Below, piece by piece: positions 8,082-15,945 of a stretch of 29,655 nucleotides of DNA; within the stretch, counting starts at the first letter, position 1; the number at the start of each line of letters is the position of its first letter. The translations under genes and the position numbers were made by a program. The notes under the pieces were generated by a model. That model did not search any database. It had not been told where the DNA came from and worked only from the letters and a program-made list of their open reading frames with translations. The stretch is from CAZVXI01 sp964631295. GTDB taxonomy: Bacteria; Planctomycetota; Phycisphaerae; Phycisphaerales; SM1A02. The stretch spans positions 1 to 29,655 of the forward strand of contig CAZVXI010000022.1 in the NCBI GenBank assembly GCA_964631295.1. The letters run 5' to 3'.

Positions 8082-8876
8082 TCATTCAATCGTTACTGGC
8101 AGGCTCACGAAACTCGCCGGCTTCTCGCTTTGAACGATCGCTACTGCTTCCATGATTTTTGCAGATGCGTCGTTCGTCTGAACCCATTCCCAGCCATTCT
8201 CGGTCCCACGCCCAATGCCCGCGATTGTCCCGGACTTATTCACGTAGTAGCCATGTGCCACACCGACATAGAGCGTCGTGACTTCAACATCCGTTCCGTC
8301 CGCAAGGTCAATCGTCTCACTGTACACCGCGATGTCGTTGTTGAACTTGTTGACTTCCTGCAGGATCCCCGAGATATTTCCGAAGCGCGTGGCGATGCGA
8401 AGCCCGGTCTCGTCCGCATTCACCGGAATCTGCTGACTCAGTGGCCTGACATGCTCACGCAACGGCGCAGGTAACCGTGCAAGCAACGCGATCGTGCGCG
8501 ATTCGAGTTCCGCAATCGTACCATCAAGCGAAGACATCGCCTCCTCAAGACGATCTCGCTTTTCCGCCATTTCGATGCGCGTGTTATCGGCTTCAGTGAT
8601 GCTCGCCTGAGCCTCAGAATCTTTCTCCCGGAGACCCGCGATATCCTGCTGGATGACAGCGATTCTTTCCTTCAGCAGTTCTTTGCCGATCGCCCAATCG
8701 CGCTTTTCGTCTGAGATGATTTTCTGAATCTCGATGTGCTGCTCAAGAGCTGCGCGGGTGTCAGTGACATCCTGACTTTGAACTGGTAAGACTGCGTGCA
8801 CCGCCATGCCCACCATAGCGAGGCTCACTACGACCACCAGCATCATCAATTTTTGATTGTGACTTGCTGCCCTCAT
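8082..8876 (-). CDS. DUF3450 periplasmic coiled-coil protein
   Basis: A 264-residue exported or membrane-anchored protein. A hydrophobic N-terminal segment (about 10-30) is followed by a coiled coil (about 38-125, heptads around 'ERDRLEEAMSSLDGTIAELE'). The C-terminal region carries the DUF3450 hallmarks: TRFGNISGILQEVNKFNNDI, 'TTLYVGVAHGYY', 'GWEWVQ' and a closing 'FVSLPV'. Genes of this family regularly precede the TtpC-type gene in TonB2 loci, and here the spacing is 19 bases. The ATG at 8876 has GGGAG about 7 bases upstream; the open frame extends to 8927 but without a ribosome site. Its biochemical role is unknown. A periplasmic spacer or adaptor between the energised inner-membrane complex and the receptor is a reasonable inference. 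Confidence 0.87.
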   Translation of the reverse strand: MRAASHNQKLMMLVVVVSLAMVGMAVHAVLPVQSQDVTDTRAALEQHIEIQKIISDEKRDWAIGKELLKERIAVIQQDIAGLREKDSEAQASITEADNTRIEMAEKRDRLEEAMSSLDGTIAELESRTIALLARLPAPLREHVRPLSQQIPVNADETGLRIATRFGNISGILQEVNKFNNDIAVYSETIDLADGTDVEVTTLYVGVAHGYYVNKSGTIAGIGRGTENGWEWVQTNDASAKIMEAVAIVQSEKPASFVSLPVTIE

Positions 8877-8907
8877 CGGACGGCTCCCTGTTAAAACTCT
8901 GTATCGC

Positions 8908-11898
8908 TCAGAACGGAATGTTCGCACTGAGCGATACAGAAAGATCGATGCCCTTCGTGAACGATGTCTTCAACACATCCGGCCCTTCCGGCGCTCGAAA
9001 CACGGTTTGGATCTCCGGGTCCAACAAATTCTTGGCCTGAAGTTTAAGCTGTATATACCGGCCAATCTCCTGGATAAGACTGAAGTTTAAGGTTGCCACT
9101 TCAGTCGCATACACGTCTGGAATAAGGGCGCCGAGTTTTTGTCCAGCCCCGGCAATCAGGGTATCACCATTGACTGTGTAGAACAAGCCAAGCCGCGTCC
9201 CCGTTGCCTCAATGTCATAGGTCAGATTGACGTTCAACAGATACTCTGGTGTGCCAAGCATATCACGTGACTGGGTCGGCCATCCAATATCTGCGAGCAC
9301 ACTGCCGATGTCTTGAGGCCGGGCCGTTGGAAGGGTCACTTCCGATTGCATGAACGTTGCATTGGCGCCAAGAGACAAACCTTCAAGTGGTTCCCACCAC
9401 TCTCCGAGCCGCTGGCGCGCTTCCAGTTCCACACCGGTCAACGTGCCCTCCGGGAAGTTGACTGGCGTGATGAACGTGAACAGTTCGCTCCGCTGTACGT
9501 ATTCGATGGGATCGGTTATATCCTTATAGAACCACGACGCCGAAATCAAGCCACCCTCATATGGCACATAATCGAGTCGCAGGTCGTAGTTTGTCAGGGC
9601 ACTCATCTGCAGTTCCGGATTCCCGACGAACACATCTCCCCCGAGAAACTCCTGCTGCTGAATCGGCGTGAGTTCTCGGAACGTCTGCCGCGCGACAGTC
9701 TGACTAAACGCAGCACGGAACGAGAGCTTATCCGTCAACTCAATATTCAGGCCAACGGCGGGCAGAATGTCCTCTTGCGAGAACTGCACATCCGCATCGC
9801 CGGGATTCAATATAGTCTGAGGTCCGTTCGGCGGAATCCATGTGACCGTGCTGTCCGCCGGCTGAACAATTGTCGAGATATCTGTCGTTTCATATCGTGC
9901 GCCAGCCATGATGCTCACACGACTTGAGAGCGGCAGTTGGAACATGCCATAGGCTGCTTGGATATTCTGGCTTCCCTGATAGTTGGCGTCGACACCCTGA
10001 CCGAGGGTGATGTTATGTACTTCGTCAGGCCAGACCTGGCTCCAGAAGTCGTCGTAGTCTCCCTGAAAGCTTACCGAAGTTTCACTAAAGTTGCCGAACG
10101 AGGCTTGCTCATAACTTCGGAATACCTGGTCATTGAATACACCAAACTTCAGAAAGCCTTCATCGCTGCTCCACTGCTCGAATGGGATCGTGAGGTTCAC
10201 AGCGATCTGATCACTGTCCTCCGAGATCTTCTTGAATGTGCGCTGCAGGTTGCCGACAGTGAAGTTGGCTGCGGGCTTGAAAGGGAGGTGCTGCGCCGGT
10301 ATGACAAAGGGACCAATCTGACGCCTGGCAATCCACAAACTGCCGAACTGACGCTTGTCCGGCTCATTCAGGGTGGCTTCGCTCGCTGAAATATACCAGT
10401 CGATCCTGGGTGCAAGCATGATGAACTGATCGCCAAGATCGATGTCGGGAACTGTCAGTGTATGCTGCCCGTTGAGCTGGATGGTCTCGGTCGTTCGCTC
10501 TTTGTAGGCGAGTGTTTCCAGGCGCAGATACGGAGCGCCGAACGGCTCATCGTGACCGGGTGTCGATGTATCATCCGGGTCATAGCCGGGAAAGAAAAAC
10601 TCCTTGCCCCGGGTATCCTCCGCGAGCGTGGCTGTATCAGTCGCTGAGCGAGTATAGAGATACGACAAAGTCAGCGCATGGGAGTCGGTTTCGAGGCCGA
10701 TCGCACCGAGCCCGCCCCATGTGACTTCTTCACTTGCTTCGGTGACATCAAAGAGTGCGGTTTGAAAATCGTCCGGCGGAGTCCCCTGATCAACTACAGG
10801 CGTCATCGGGTTGCCCGGCCCATTGCGGATCCAGTATGAGTCATTGATGCCGTCGTCATAGAACGAACTGTCGCGCTTGTAGAAGAACGATCCGAACGCA
10901 CCCACGGTCAGTCCGGTGTCGAACTCGTACCGCTCGCCAAACGACACGCCCCAGTTGAAGTCGACTGGAGCTTTCCCCCGAGATACGCCGACTGCGCCGT
11001 CCCACGAGGATCCCAGATTATCGATCTGCGGGTCGCGCTGGCCATCGTCGAACCCCCAGGTGCTTACTCCCCCACCGTCATACGTCAGGAAGTCATCCCG
11101 ATTTGCCACATTCGTATTGTAGCTGTAGCCAATATCGAACTTCACAAACGACTCGGCTGGAATCCCTCTCAAGACAACATTCACTGCACCACCTGATGCA
11201 TCGCCCTGCTGATCAGGAATGAACGTCTTGGTCACCTGAATACTGCTGATCGCAGCCGACGGAAACTGATCCAACTCCACCGCTCGCTTTTCTGCATCAG
11301 CGGTCGGCAATCGGACACCACTGAGTTGGGCAACGACGTATCGATCCGGCAATCCGCGAACGACGGCAAACTTCCCGTCTTCGACGGTCGCACCGGCCAC
11401 CAGTCGAAGCGCATCGCCTGCATCACTTGCGCCCGCCTGGCTCATCAACTCAGCGCCAACCGAGTCCATCAGAGCAGAAGCATCGAATCGGAGGTTCAGC
11501 AGTCCAATCTCGGTTCCGCCTCCGATTTGTACATCGCTGACGATGAACTCTTCCATTTCAACGAGTTCGCCTCCAAGCCGCACATCACGTTCGGTGATCT
11601 GTCCTGCAGAGACAACAACATTGATCTCCGGTTTTCTTTCATATCCTTGCTTCGAAAAGATGAGCGTATATGTCCCTGGCTTGACATCTGTGAACAGGTA
11701 GTTCCCCTGCTCTGTTGCTTGTGTTTCCTGACCGGTCTGGGCGATAACGACATCCACCAGCGGCAGAGGCACATCAAAGTCGGCATCATACGCCATGCCG
11801 CGTATTGAACCTGTATCCTGCGCCATTGCATTTGCGTGTAGACCCAGAAACAATATGAACAGAAAAAACTGGCTGCCTTTCAGCCGGCGCTTCGACAT
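8908..11898 (-). CDS. TonB-dependent receptor with N-terminal carboxypeptidase-regulatory-like domain
   Basis: An outer-membrane beta-barrel of 996 residues. A signal peptide ends near AMAQ-D (27). Next come a CarboxypepD_reg-like beta-sandwich (about 29-108), a TonB-box-like stretch EEFIVSDV (117-124), the plug (about 130-250; 'VVRGLPDRYVVAQLSGVRLP', 'KRAVELDQFP', 'VTKTFIPDQQGDASGGAVN') and the barrel, which closes with the terminal Phe expected for outer-membrane insertion (SVSLSANIPF). This layout resembles Oar-type receptors, one of which exports a protease in Myxococcus. ATG 11898 lies two bases after the upstream TGA, with GGGTAAG before it; a GTG at 11904 is less likely. It sits between a TPR-like lipoprotein and DUF3450, so the operon carries its own receptor. 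Ligand or cargo cannot be deduced from sequence. Confidence 0.95.
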   Translation of the reverse strand: MSKRRLKGSQFFLFILFLGLHANAMAQDTGSIRGMAYDADFDVPLPLVDVVIAQTGQETQATEQGNYLFTDVKPGTYTLIFSKQGYERKPEINVVVSAGQITERDVRLGGELVEMEEFIVSDVQIGGGTEIGLLNLRFDASALMDSVGAELMSQAGASDAGDALRLVAGATVEDGKFAVVRGLPDRYVVAQLSGVRLPTADAEKRAVELDQFPSAAISSIQVTKTFIPDQQGDASGGAVNVVLRGIPAESFVKFDIGYSYNTNVANRDDFLTYDGGGVSTWGFDDGQRDPQIDNLGSSWDGAVGVSRGKAPVDFNWGVSFGERYEFDTGLTVGAFGSFFYKRDSSFYDDGINDSYWIRNGPGNPMTPVVDQGTPPDDFQTALFDVTEASEEVTWGGLGAIGLETDSHALTLSYLYTRSATDTATLAEDTRGKEFFFPGYDPDDTSTPGHDEPFGAPYLRLETLAYKERTTETIQLNGQHTLTVPDIDLGDQFIMLAPRIDWYISASEATLNEPDKRQFGSLWIARRQIGPFVIPAQHLPFKPAANFTVGNLQRTFKKISEDSDQIAVNLTIPFEQWSSDEGFLKFGVFNDQVFRSYEQASFGNFSETSVSFQGDYDDFWSQVWPDEVHNITLGQGVDANYQGSQNIQAAYGMFQLPLSSRVSIMAGARYETTDISTIVQPADSTVTWIPPNGPQTILNPGDADVQFSQEDILPAVGLNIELTDKLSFRAAFSQTVARQTFRELTPIQQQEFLGGDVFVGNPELQMSALTNYDLRLDYVPYEGGLISASWFYKDITDPIEYVQRSELFTFITPVNFPEGTLTGVELEARQRLGEWWEPLEGLSLGANATFMQSEVTLPTARPQDIGSVLADIGWPTQSRDMLGTPEYLLNVNLTYDIEATGTRLGLFYTVNGDTLIAGAGQKLGALIPDVYATEVATLNFSLIQEIGRYIQLKLQAKNLLDPEIQTVFRAPEGPDVLKTSFTKGIDLSVSLSANIPF

Positions 11899-11900
11899 TG

Positions 11901-13223
11901 TCACTTACCCAATCCAGCTTCAATTGACTGGAGTGTTTCGAGTAGTTCACCGTCTGGTTCGATACCCATGACCGCCATTGAGCAGCATGTCGCGCACAGA
12001 TCGAGTGTTCGTGGTCGGATATTGGGGTTGACGGCACCTTCACTGACGACACGCCGATACAGATCGAGTGCTGCCGCGTTGTCGCCGATGGCTGCATACA
12101 CCTCTGCAACTGGCCTGAGTGTTCCGGCGCGTTCCCAGCTCAGAATGCGCTCACGCGTTTCTTCATACGAATCGATGAGCCGGGCTGCATCCGCGCGAGC
12201 TGCATCACCTTGCCCAGCTCTTGCTCGCAGCACTGCGAGGCCTGCTTCGAGAGGAATCTGGTCCTTTGGCCGCCACGCATACTGATCCAGGAGAAACGCC
12301 GCTTCGTCAATCAACTGTTTTGCTTTTTCGTGATCTGCGTGTTCAATCGCTATCTCACACAACTGTGTGACGTATTGAATCCGGAAGTAGCCGGGCACGC
12401 TGGAAACATCCCAACCGGTCTTGATATGTTCCTCGATGCGGTCACGTAAATGGGGGACTTCATAGAAGCGATCGAACAGTTCAACACCGATCGTGAGCGC
12501 GTTCATGGCCACTTCGATGTTATCGCCAGCCGTCAGTTGCTCGATCTGGGCGATGTACTCGGCAAACTCGTCTTCTTCCGCTGAGGACGCTTTGGCCTGA
12601 AGCAGTTTTCCCTGTTCACCGACCTCAACAATCGAATCTTCGAGTTCGTCTGCCGTGTCAGTGTCACCCAGTTCCGCATGCGCCTGGGCAATTGCTATCA
12701 GGACTCGGTCCTTGCGCCAGTCGTCGAGTTCGATGACATCGTTTTCAGCAAGCTGGAGCATTTCGAGCCCGCGCGAGTGGCGGCCAGAACGGGCGTAATA
12801 TCGCGCCAACTCTGCATACCCCAACGGTCGTCGGTAATCAGGGATCTGGTCGCAGTAGTCAAGTGCCAGTTCCGGAGCGTTGAGTTTCAGGCACGCATCA
12901 AAGACCATCTTCTGAGCCAGAGCACGATTCTTGATGTGCGGGTCCAACGGAAACGCGTTCCCCGCAGAGAACGCGAGGTCCAGCAATGTTCGCTGAAACG
13001 GCTCAAGATCAAGGCCCGCCTCTGCCGGACCGCGGTCCGCGAGGTCGACATGGTTGCTCGTTGCGTCAACTGACGTGTCGTTCGATGCTGGCGGACTCTG
13101 CTCATGCTTGACTGCATGGGCCTGACTGGCTGCGCCGGGGCTCTGATCCTCACAACCCGCCCCAAGACAAAGCATGACAATCATGCCACTAAGGGTGATC
13201 AGACTGACGCTGTTATTGAACAT
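11901..13223 (-). CDS. TPR-like repeat lipoprotein
   Basis: A 440-residue lipoprotein of unknown function. The start ATG at 13223 begins the signal MFNNSVSLITLSGMIVMLC, with the lipobox LGAGC. The longer frame reaching 13289 has no signal at its start and runs back into the hairpin region. After a low-complexity Ser/Asp linker (about 28-70), the rest is helical hairpins with TPR or half-TPR character ('PLGYAELARYYARSGRHSRGLEML', 'VAEVYAAIGDNAAALDLYRRVV'). Its stop lies two bases before the receptor start, so the pair is probably translated together. A periplasm-facing or surface scaffold for the receptor or its cargo is inferred from position only. Confidence 0.82.
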   Translation of the reverse strand: MFNNSVSLITLSGMIVMLCLGAGCEDQSPGAASQAHAVKHEQSPPASNDTSVDATSNHVDLADRGPAEAGLDLEPFQRTLLDLAFSAGNAFPLDPHIKNRALAQKMVFDACLKLNAPELALDYCDQIPDYRRPLGYAELARYYARSGRHSRGLEMLQLAENDVIELDDWRKDRVLIAIAQAHAELGDTDTADELEDSIVEVGEQGKLLQAKASSAEEDEFAEYIAQIEQLTAGDNIEVAMNALTIGVELFDRFYEVPHLRDRIEEHIKTGWDVSSVPGYFRIQYVTQLCEIAIEHADHEKAKQLIDEAAFLLDQYAWRPKDQIPLEAGLAVLRARAGQGDAARADAARLIDSYEETRERILSWERAGTLRPVAEVYAAIGDNAAALDLYRRVVSEGAVNPNIRPRTLDLCATCCSMAVMGIEPDGELLETLQSIEAGLGK

Positions 13224-13255
13224 TTCGTGACTACCTGAAATCCAGAAACAGGAAT

Positions 13256-13284
13256 CGTCTGGCGGCATTGACTGCCGCCAGACG
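13256..13284 (-). terminator. Strong hairpin between the beta-helix gene and the transport genes
   Basis: A perfect 12-base inverted repeat (CGTCTGGCGGCA / TGCCGCCAGACG) with a 5-base loop lies 44 bases beyond the stop codon of the beta-helix gene and 32 bases before the start of the lipoprotein gene. On the minus-strand transcript it is followed by ATTCCTGTTTCTGG, which is only moderately U-rich. A partial terminator, or an RNA 3'-end stabiliser for the first gene, fits better than full termination. Structure is seen; function is inferred. Confidence 0.65.
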
Positions 13285-13328
13285 TGCATTGCAATCTCGT
13301 ACTTGAATCAATCAAGCGATTCACGTGA

Positions 13329-15125
13329 TTACGGACAATCGCCCCACGCACTGAGCACTGCCAGAAGGTCGGCCAGACCGACAACTTCATTGCGGTCAAC
13401 GTCACCGGGCAGGTTGTCGGCATCGGCCGGCCGTCCGCCAAAGTAGTTATCACCCCAGTTGCTGAGCACAGCCAGCAGATCGCCGAGGTCGGTCGAACCA
13501 TTTCCATCGAGATCGCTCAGGCATGGCTCGGGACCAATGAAGCCATACTGTGCCGCAGTCGTCCAGCCATCGATCCAGCTTCCGCCACGCGGACCTGCCG
13601 GGGAAAATGCGCCACGATAGTCGGCCTGGTCGTAGAAGCCATCGTCGGGAGCGACTGCTTCAGCATCGGTTGCAATACCCACGGGTGTCGGATCAATCCA
13701 CAGCACACGCCGCATGACTTTGCCACCCTTTACCACCGCACCCGCACGGGCGATACCAGAGATCGGCGTCGACCCCATGATCGTGTTGAACTTACCAGCA
13801 GCGAAGAGATCGACATCGACGTCGTCAGCTTCACCGAGGTCGGCAATGTTGAAGAACACGCTGTCGGTCACTTCGAGAAGCGTACTGGCAGCACCGAGAA
13901 CGCCTTCCGACTGGGCGGTATACAGCGAAGCAGGCGAGCACGAGCAATCACCGTTGTCAACCCCGGCATTGGTTGTCGGGAGCACGGTATAGAGCGTCGC
14001 CCACGTGTCTGACCATGACAGGTGGTTCGGCATCACGCCACTATCCGCACCGCCGTAGCCGCCACCGCCCTCACCAGCAGCGCCATCGTTCTGGATGAGG
14101 TCATCACCAACGTCCATGAACACCGCGTTGCGAATCTGCAGACGGGCGTTGTCACGGAGAGCAACGCCAAAGTCGCCGTCGTCCGGCTGGCCGATGCCCG
14201 TGACGTTATAAACTGTCGACGTCAGCACGGGCTGCGCGTCACCACGCTCAGCACCGTCTGCTTCGATAATGTTATCGCCGACTCCTGAGCCTTGCCCTGC
14301 ATCGAGCGCGTAGCCCTGCACAATGAACAAGAACTGGGCTTTGCCGCGCCAGCCCGAGTCGAGGTCGAAGCTGTCATCGCCCGCGTTCCACAGGTTGATG
14401 TACTTCACATTGACGGTGCCACCCCAGATTTCGATGCCATCGTCGACATTGTTCATCATGTCAAAGTGGTGAATCTCCGTGTTGCGACCGACGCCACCAA
14501 GCGCGAGGCCGTTAAGTTCATCACCAAAACCGAGGACGTTTCCGCCGTACCGAATCGACAGATAGCTGATCGAGCCGCTGTCATCGTCGTCATCGTTCCC
14601 ACCGAAGAAGGAATCGTCGGGGATGTCTCCGACGGCCAGACCTTCCATGCGGCGCTCGGCGGTACCATCAGGCACGAGCGGGACGGGGTTGCCATCGGAG
14701 TCGGTGAGCACAGAGTTATTGAAGTGAGACGCCGAGATGACGCCGTTTCCCATGATCGTGAGGTTCCCCCACTCATTGGCTGACTCGCGCCAGAAGCCAG
14801 TCTCGCATGCAGAGGTCATCACGACGGGTTCAGCGGCTGTGCCGTTGACGAATATCTGAGAGCCGCGAACGACGATCATCGCGCCGCCACTGCTGCGCAC
14901 CTGCGTGCCAGCCGGAATGGTCAGCGTTGCACCCTCGCGAACGAACATCCGCTCGCTGATGCAGTAGACTTCCGACGCATCCCAGGTGGTGTCCTCGGTA
15001 ATGTCCGAGTCGATGACAATCGAGCCGTCCTCACAGGGACAGTCAGGATTTTCAGCAGTGGCATTTCCCGCAAGGGCAATGCTCGAAATCGCTCCAAACA
15101 GAGCGATCTTCTTCAGGTTTTCCAT
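13329..15125 (-). CDS. Secreted beta-helix-like protein with C-terminal dockerin-type repeats
   Basis: A 598-residue exported protein with a signal peptide (1-24, cleavage near ATA-EN). The body (about 35-530) has repeated short beta-strands and Gly/Asn/Asp turns, including EGATLTIPAGTQV, IFVNGTAAEPVVMTS, NNVDDGIEIWGGTVNVKYIN and GDDSFDLDSGWRGKAQFLF, as in parallel beta-helix surface proteins. An acidic run DDDDD lies at 178-182. The C-terminus has two calcium-loop repeats (DLDGNGSTDLGD at 538-549 and DVDRNEVVGLAD at 575-586), each followed by LLAVLS-x-WGD. This is the dockerin-like tail frequent in Phycisphaerae exported proteins. The ATG at 15125 is chosen because GGAAGGAAG lies upstream; the open frame extends 18 bases further, to a TTG inside that site. 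First gene of the block and separated by a strong hairpin, it may be made in excess and be the client of the receptor. No catalytic motif is recognised. Confidence 0.87.
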   Translation of the reverse strand: MENLKKIALFGAISSIALAGNATAENPDCPCEDGSIVIDSDITEDTTWDASEVYCISERMFVREGATLTIPAGTQVRSSGGAMIVVRGSQIFVNGTAAEPVVMTSACETGFWRESANEWGNLTIMGNGVISASHFNNSVLTDSDGNPVPLVPDGTAERRMEGLAVGDIPDDSFFGGNDDDDDSGSISYLSIRYGGNVLGFGDELNGLALGGVGRNTEIHHFDMMNNVDDGIEIWGGTVNVKYINLWNAGDDSFDLDSGWRGKAQFLFIVQGYALDAGQGSGVGDNIIEADGAERGDAQPVLTSTVYNVTGIGQPDDGDFGVALRDNARLQIRNAVFMDVGDDLIQNDGAAGEGGGGYGGADSGVMPNHLSWSDTWATLYTVLPTTNAGVDNGDCSCSPASLYTAQSEGVLGAASTLLEVTDSVFFNIADLGEADDVDVDLFAAGKFNTIMGSTPISGIARAGAVVKGGKVMRRVLWIDPTPVGIATDAEAVAPDDGFYDQADYRGAFSPAGPRGGSWIDGWTTAAQYGFIGPEPCLSDLDGNGSTDLGDLLAVLSNWGDNYFGGRPADADNLPGDVDRNEVVGLADLLAVLSAWGDCP

Positions 15126-15420
15126 TGTTTGTCTTCCTTCCAAGCTTGGTTAGGTCGCCGCCTCGGCTAAAGGCAGCATGATTTTCAACCACTACAATCT
15201 GGCTCAAGGGGAGCCCACCCATGTGAGACAGGAAGGTACCGGCCGAATGTGAACGTTCCGTTCACGATCTGTGTGGGTTCGCTTGTAAGCGCGTGCAATC
15301 GCGGTGAACCCTCGCGACTCTGCTGATGTTCATTGACATCACCACTGCCGGCCGGACGGCGCGCTATTTGGCCCTGAGAGCTTGACTGCGGGCCGCTGCG
15401 GCCGGATACTCAATGGCACA
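15126..15420. promoter_or_regulatory. Divergent control region with inverted repeats
   Basis: About 295 bases between the minus-strand TonB block and the plus-strand efflux operon. Visible structures are: a 17-base palindrome GTGAACG-ttc-CGTTCAC at 15249-15265; TGATGT-tcattg-ACATCA at 15324-15341, overlapping a TTGACA (15333-15338) that matches a consensus -35 element on the plus strand; GGCTC-aaggg-GAGCC at 15201-15215; and the 10-base palindrome CCAAGCTTGG at 15140-15149, just upstream of the ribosome site of the beta-helix gene. No good -10 box is spaced correctly from the TTGACA. The first palindrome resembles the TGAAC/GTTCA half-sites of ArsR/SmtB-type metal sensors, but this is only a resemblance and no regulator gene lies in the window. 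Confidence 0.5.
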
Positions 15421-15867
15421 GTGGTCCGGCGTCATCTCTCTATCTTGCTGGCGATGATCATCGCCGCCCAATCCGCCGTGAGTGGCGTCGTCGTCTGCCT
15501 TGGCGGCGGGGCGTGTCATATCACCACGAAGGTATGCGATGAAGTCCAGCAGGCCTCCTCATCGTGCTGCCAGCAACATTGCGAGGGCACCTCAGCATCA
15601 CCTGCAATCGTCAGTCGATCCGATTCGGACCACGATGATGCCTGTCATTGCACCGACGTTGCATTCGATGCGGCAGAGTGCCTCCTTGCCCAGCGGGTGA
15701 ACATCGACCTCGACGCATCAGTCGTTTCGGTCGTGCCCTCCGTTGTGGCGGTCGTGCGGACTTCGCTTTGCGATCGTGCGATTTCCAGCCGGGGCCCCCC
15801 TCCCTGTGCTCGTAGCTTCGCCCTGTACGGCCTGGCGTTCCTCGCATCCACCCGTCTTCTCCTGTAG
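15421..15867 (+). CDS. Cys/His-rich exported small protein upstream of the efflux genes
   Basis: About 148 residues, starting with a hydrophobic signal or anchor (RRHLSILLAMIIAAQSAVSG). A segment rich in Cys, His and Asp follows, with CHITTKVC, CCQQHC and HDDACHC, then a hydrophobic stretch and the tail 'ISSRGPPP...LYGLAFLASTRLLL'. Small proteins with this plan, a Cys/His cluster after the signal and an 'R-G-P-P-P' tail, are often found just upstream of Cus/Czc-type efflux operons; this is recalled, not searched. It probably binds metal in the periplasm or at the membrane. The start is uncertain: the frame is open from upstream and could begin at TTG 15382, GTG 15421 or ATG 15454, none with a good ribosome site. 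I chose GTG 15421 because it places charged residues directly before the hydrophobic segment. Confidence 0.65.
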   Translation: MVRRHLSILLAMIIAAQSAVSGVVVCLGGGACHITTKVCDEVQQASSSCCQQHCEGTSASPAIVSRSDSDHDDACHCTDVAFDAAECLLAQRVNIDLDASVVSVVPSVVAVVRTSLCDRAISSRGPPPCARSFALYGLAFLASTRLLL

Positions 15868-15869
15868 CG

Positions 15870-15888
15870 CAGCGTTCCGTTCACGCTG
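15870..15888 (+). promoter_or_regulatory. Hairpin carrying a second copy of the 13-base motif
   Basis: CAGCGT-tccgttc-ACGCTG forms a 6-base stem with a 7-base loop three bases after the stop of the small Cys/His-rich gene, followed by ATTTGTT. It could be a weak attenuator. It also contains CGTTCCGTTCACG (15873-15885), identical to 15254-15266 inside the upstream palindrome, so it may instead be a second regulator site ahead of the TolC-like gene. The repeats are seen; both functions are inferred. Confidence 0.4.
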
Positions 15889-15945
15889 ATTTGTTCGCGC
15901 GATGCCTTGCGCGATGATTTTGACTGCGCTGCAGGAGACCCTTGA

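Noticed and set aside
9313..9927. Plus-strand frame of 204 codons within the receptor gene
   Set aside because: Antisense to the receptor barrel, no recognisable domain and no start signal.
13329..15125. Cellulosome-like complex suggested by the dockerin-type tail
   Set aside because: No cohesin, scaffoldin or glycoside hydrolase is visible in the window, and such tails are common in Phycisphaerae without cellulosomes.
15897..15916. Direct repeat GCGCGATG spaced by 4 bases before the TolC-like gene
   Set aside because: Short and GC-rich; could easily be chance and does not match a known element.
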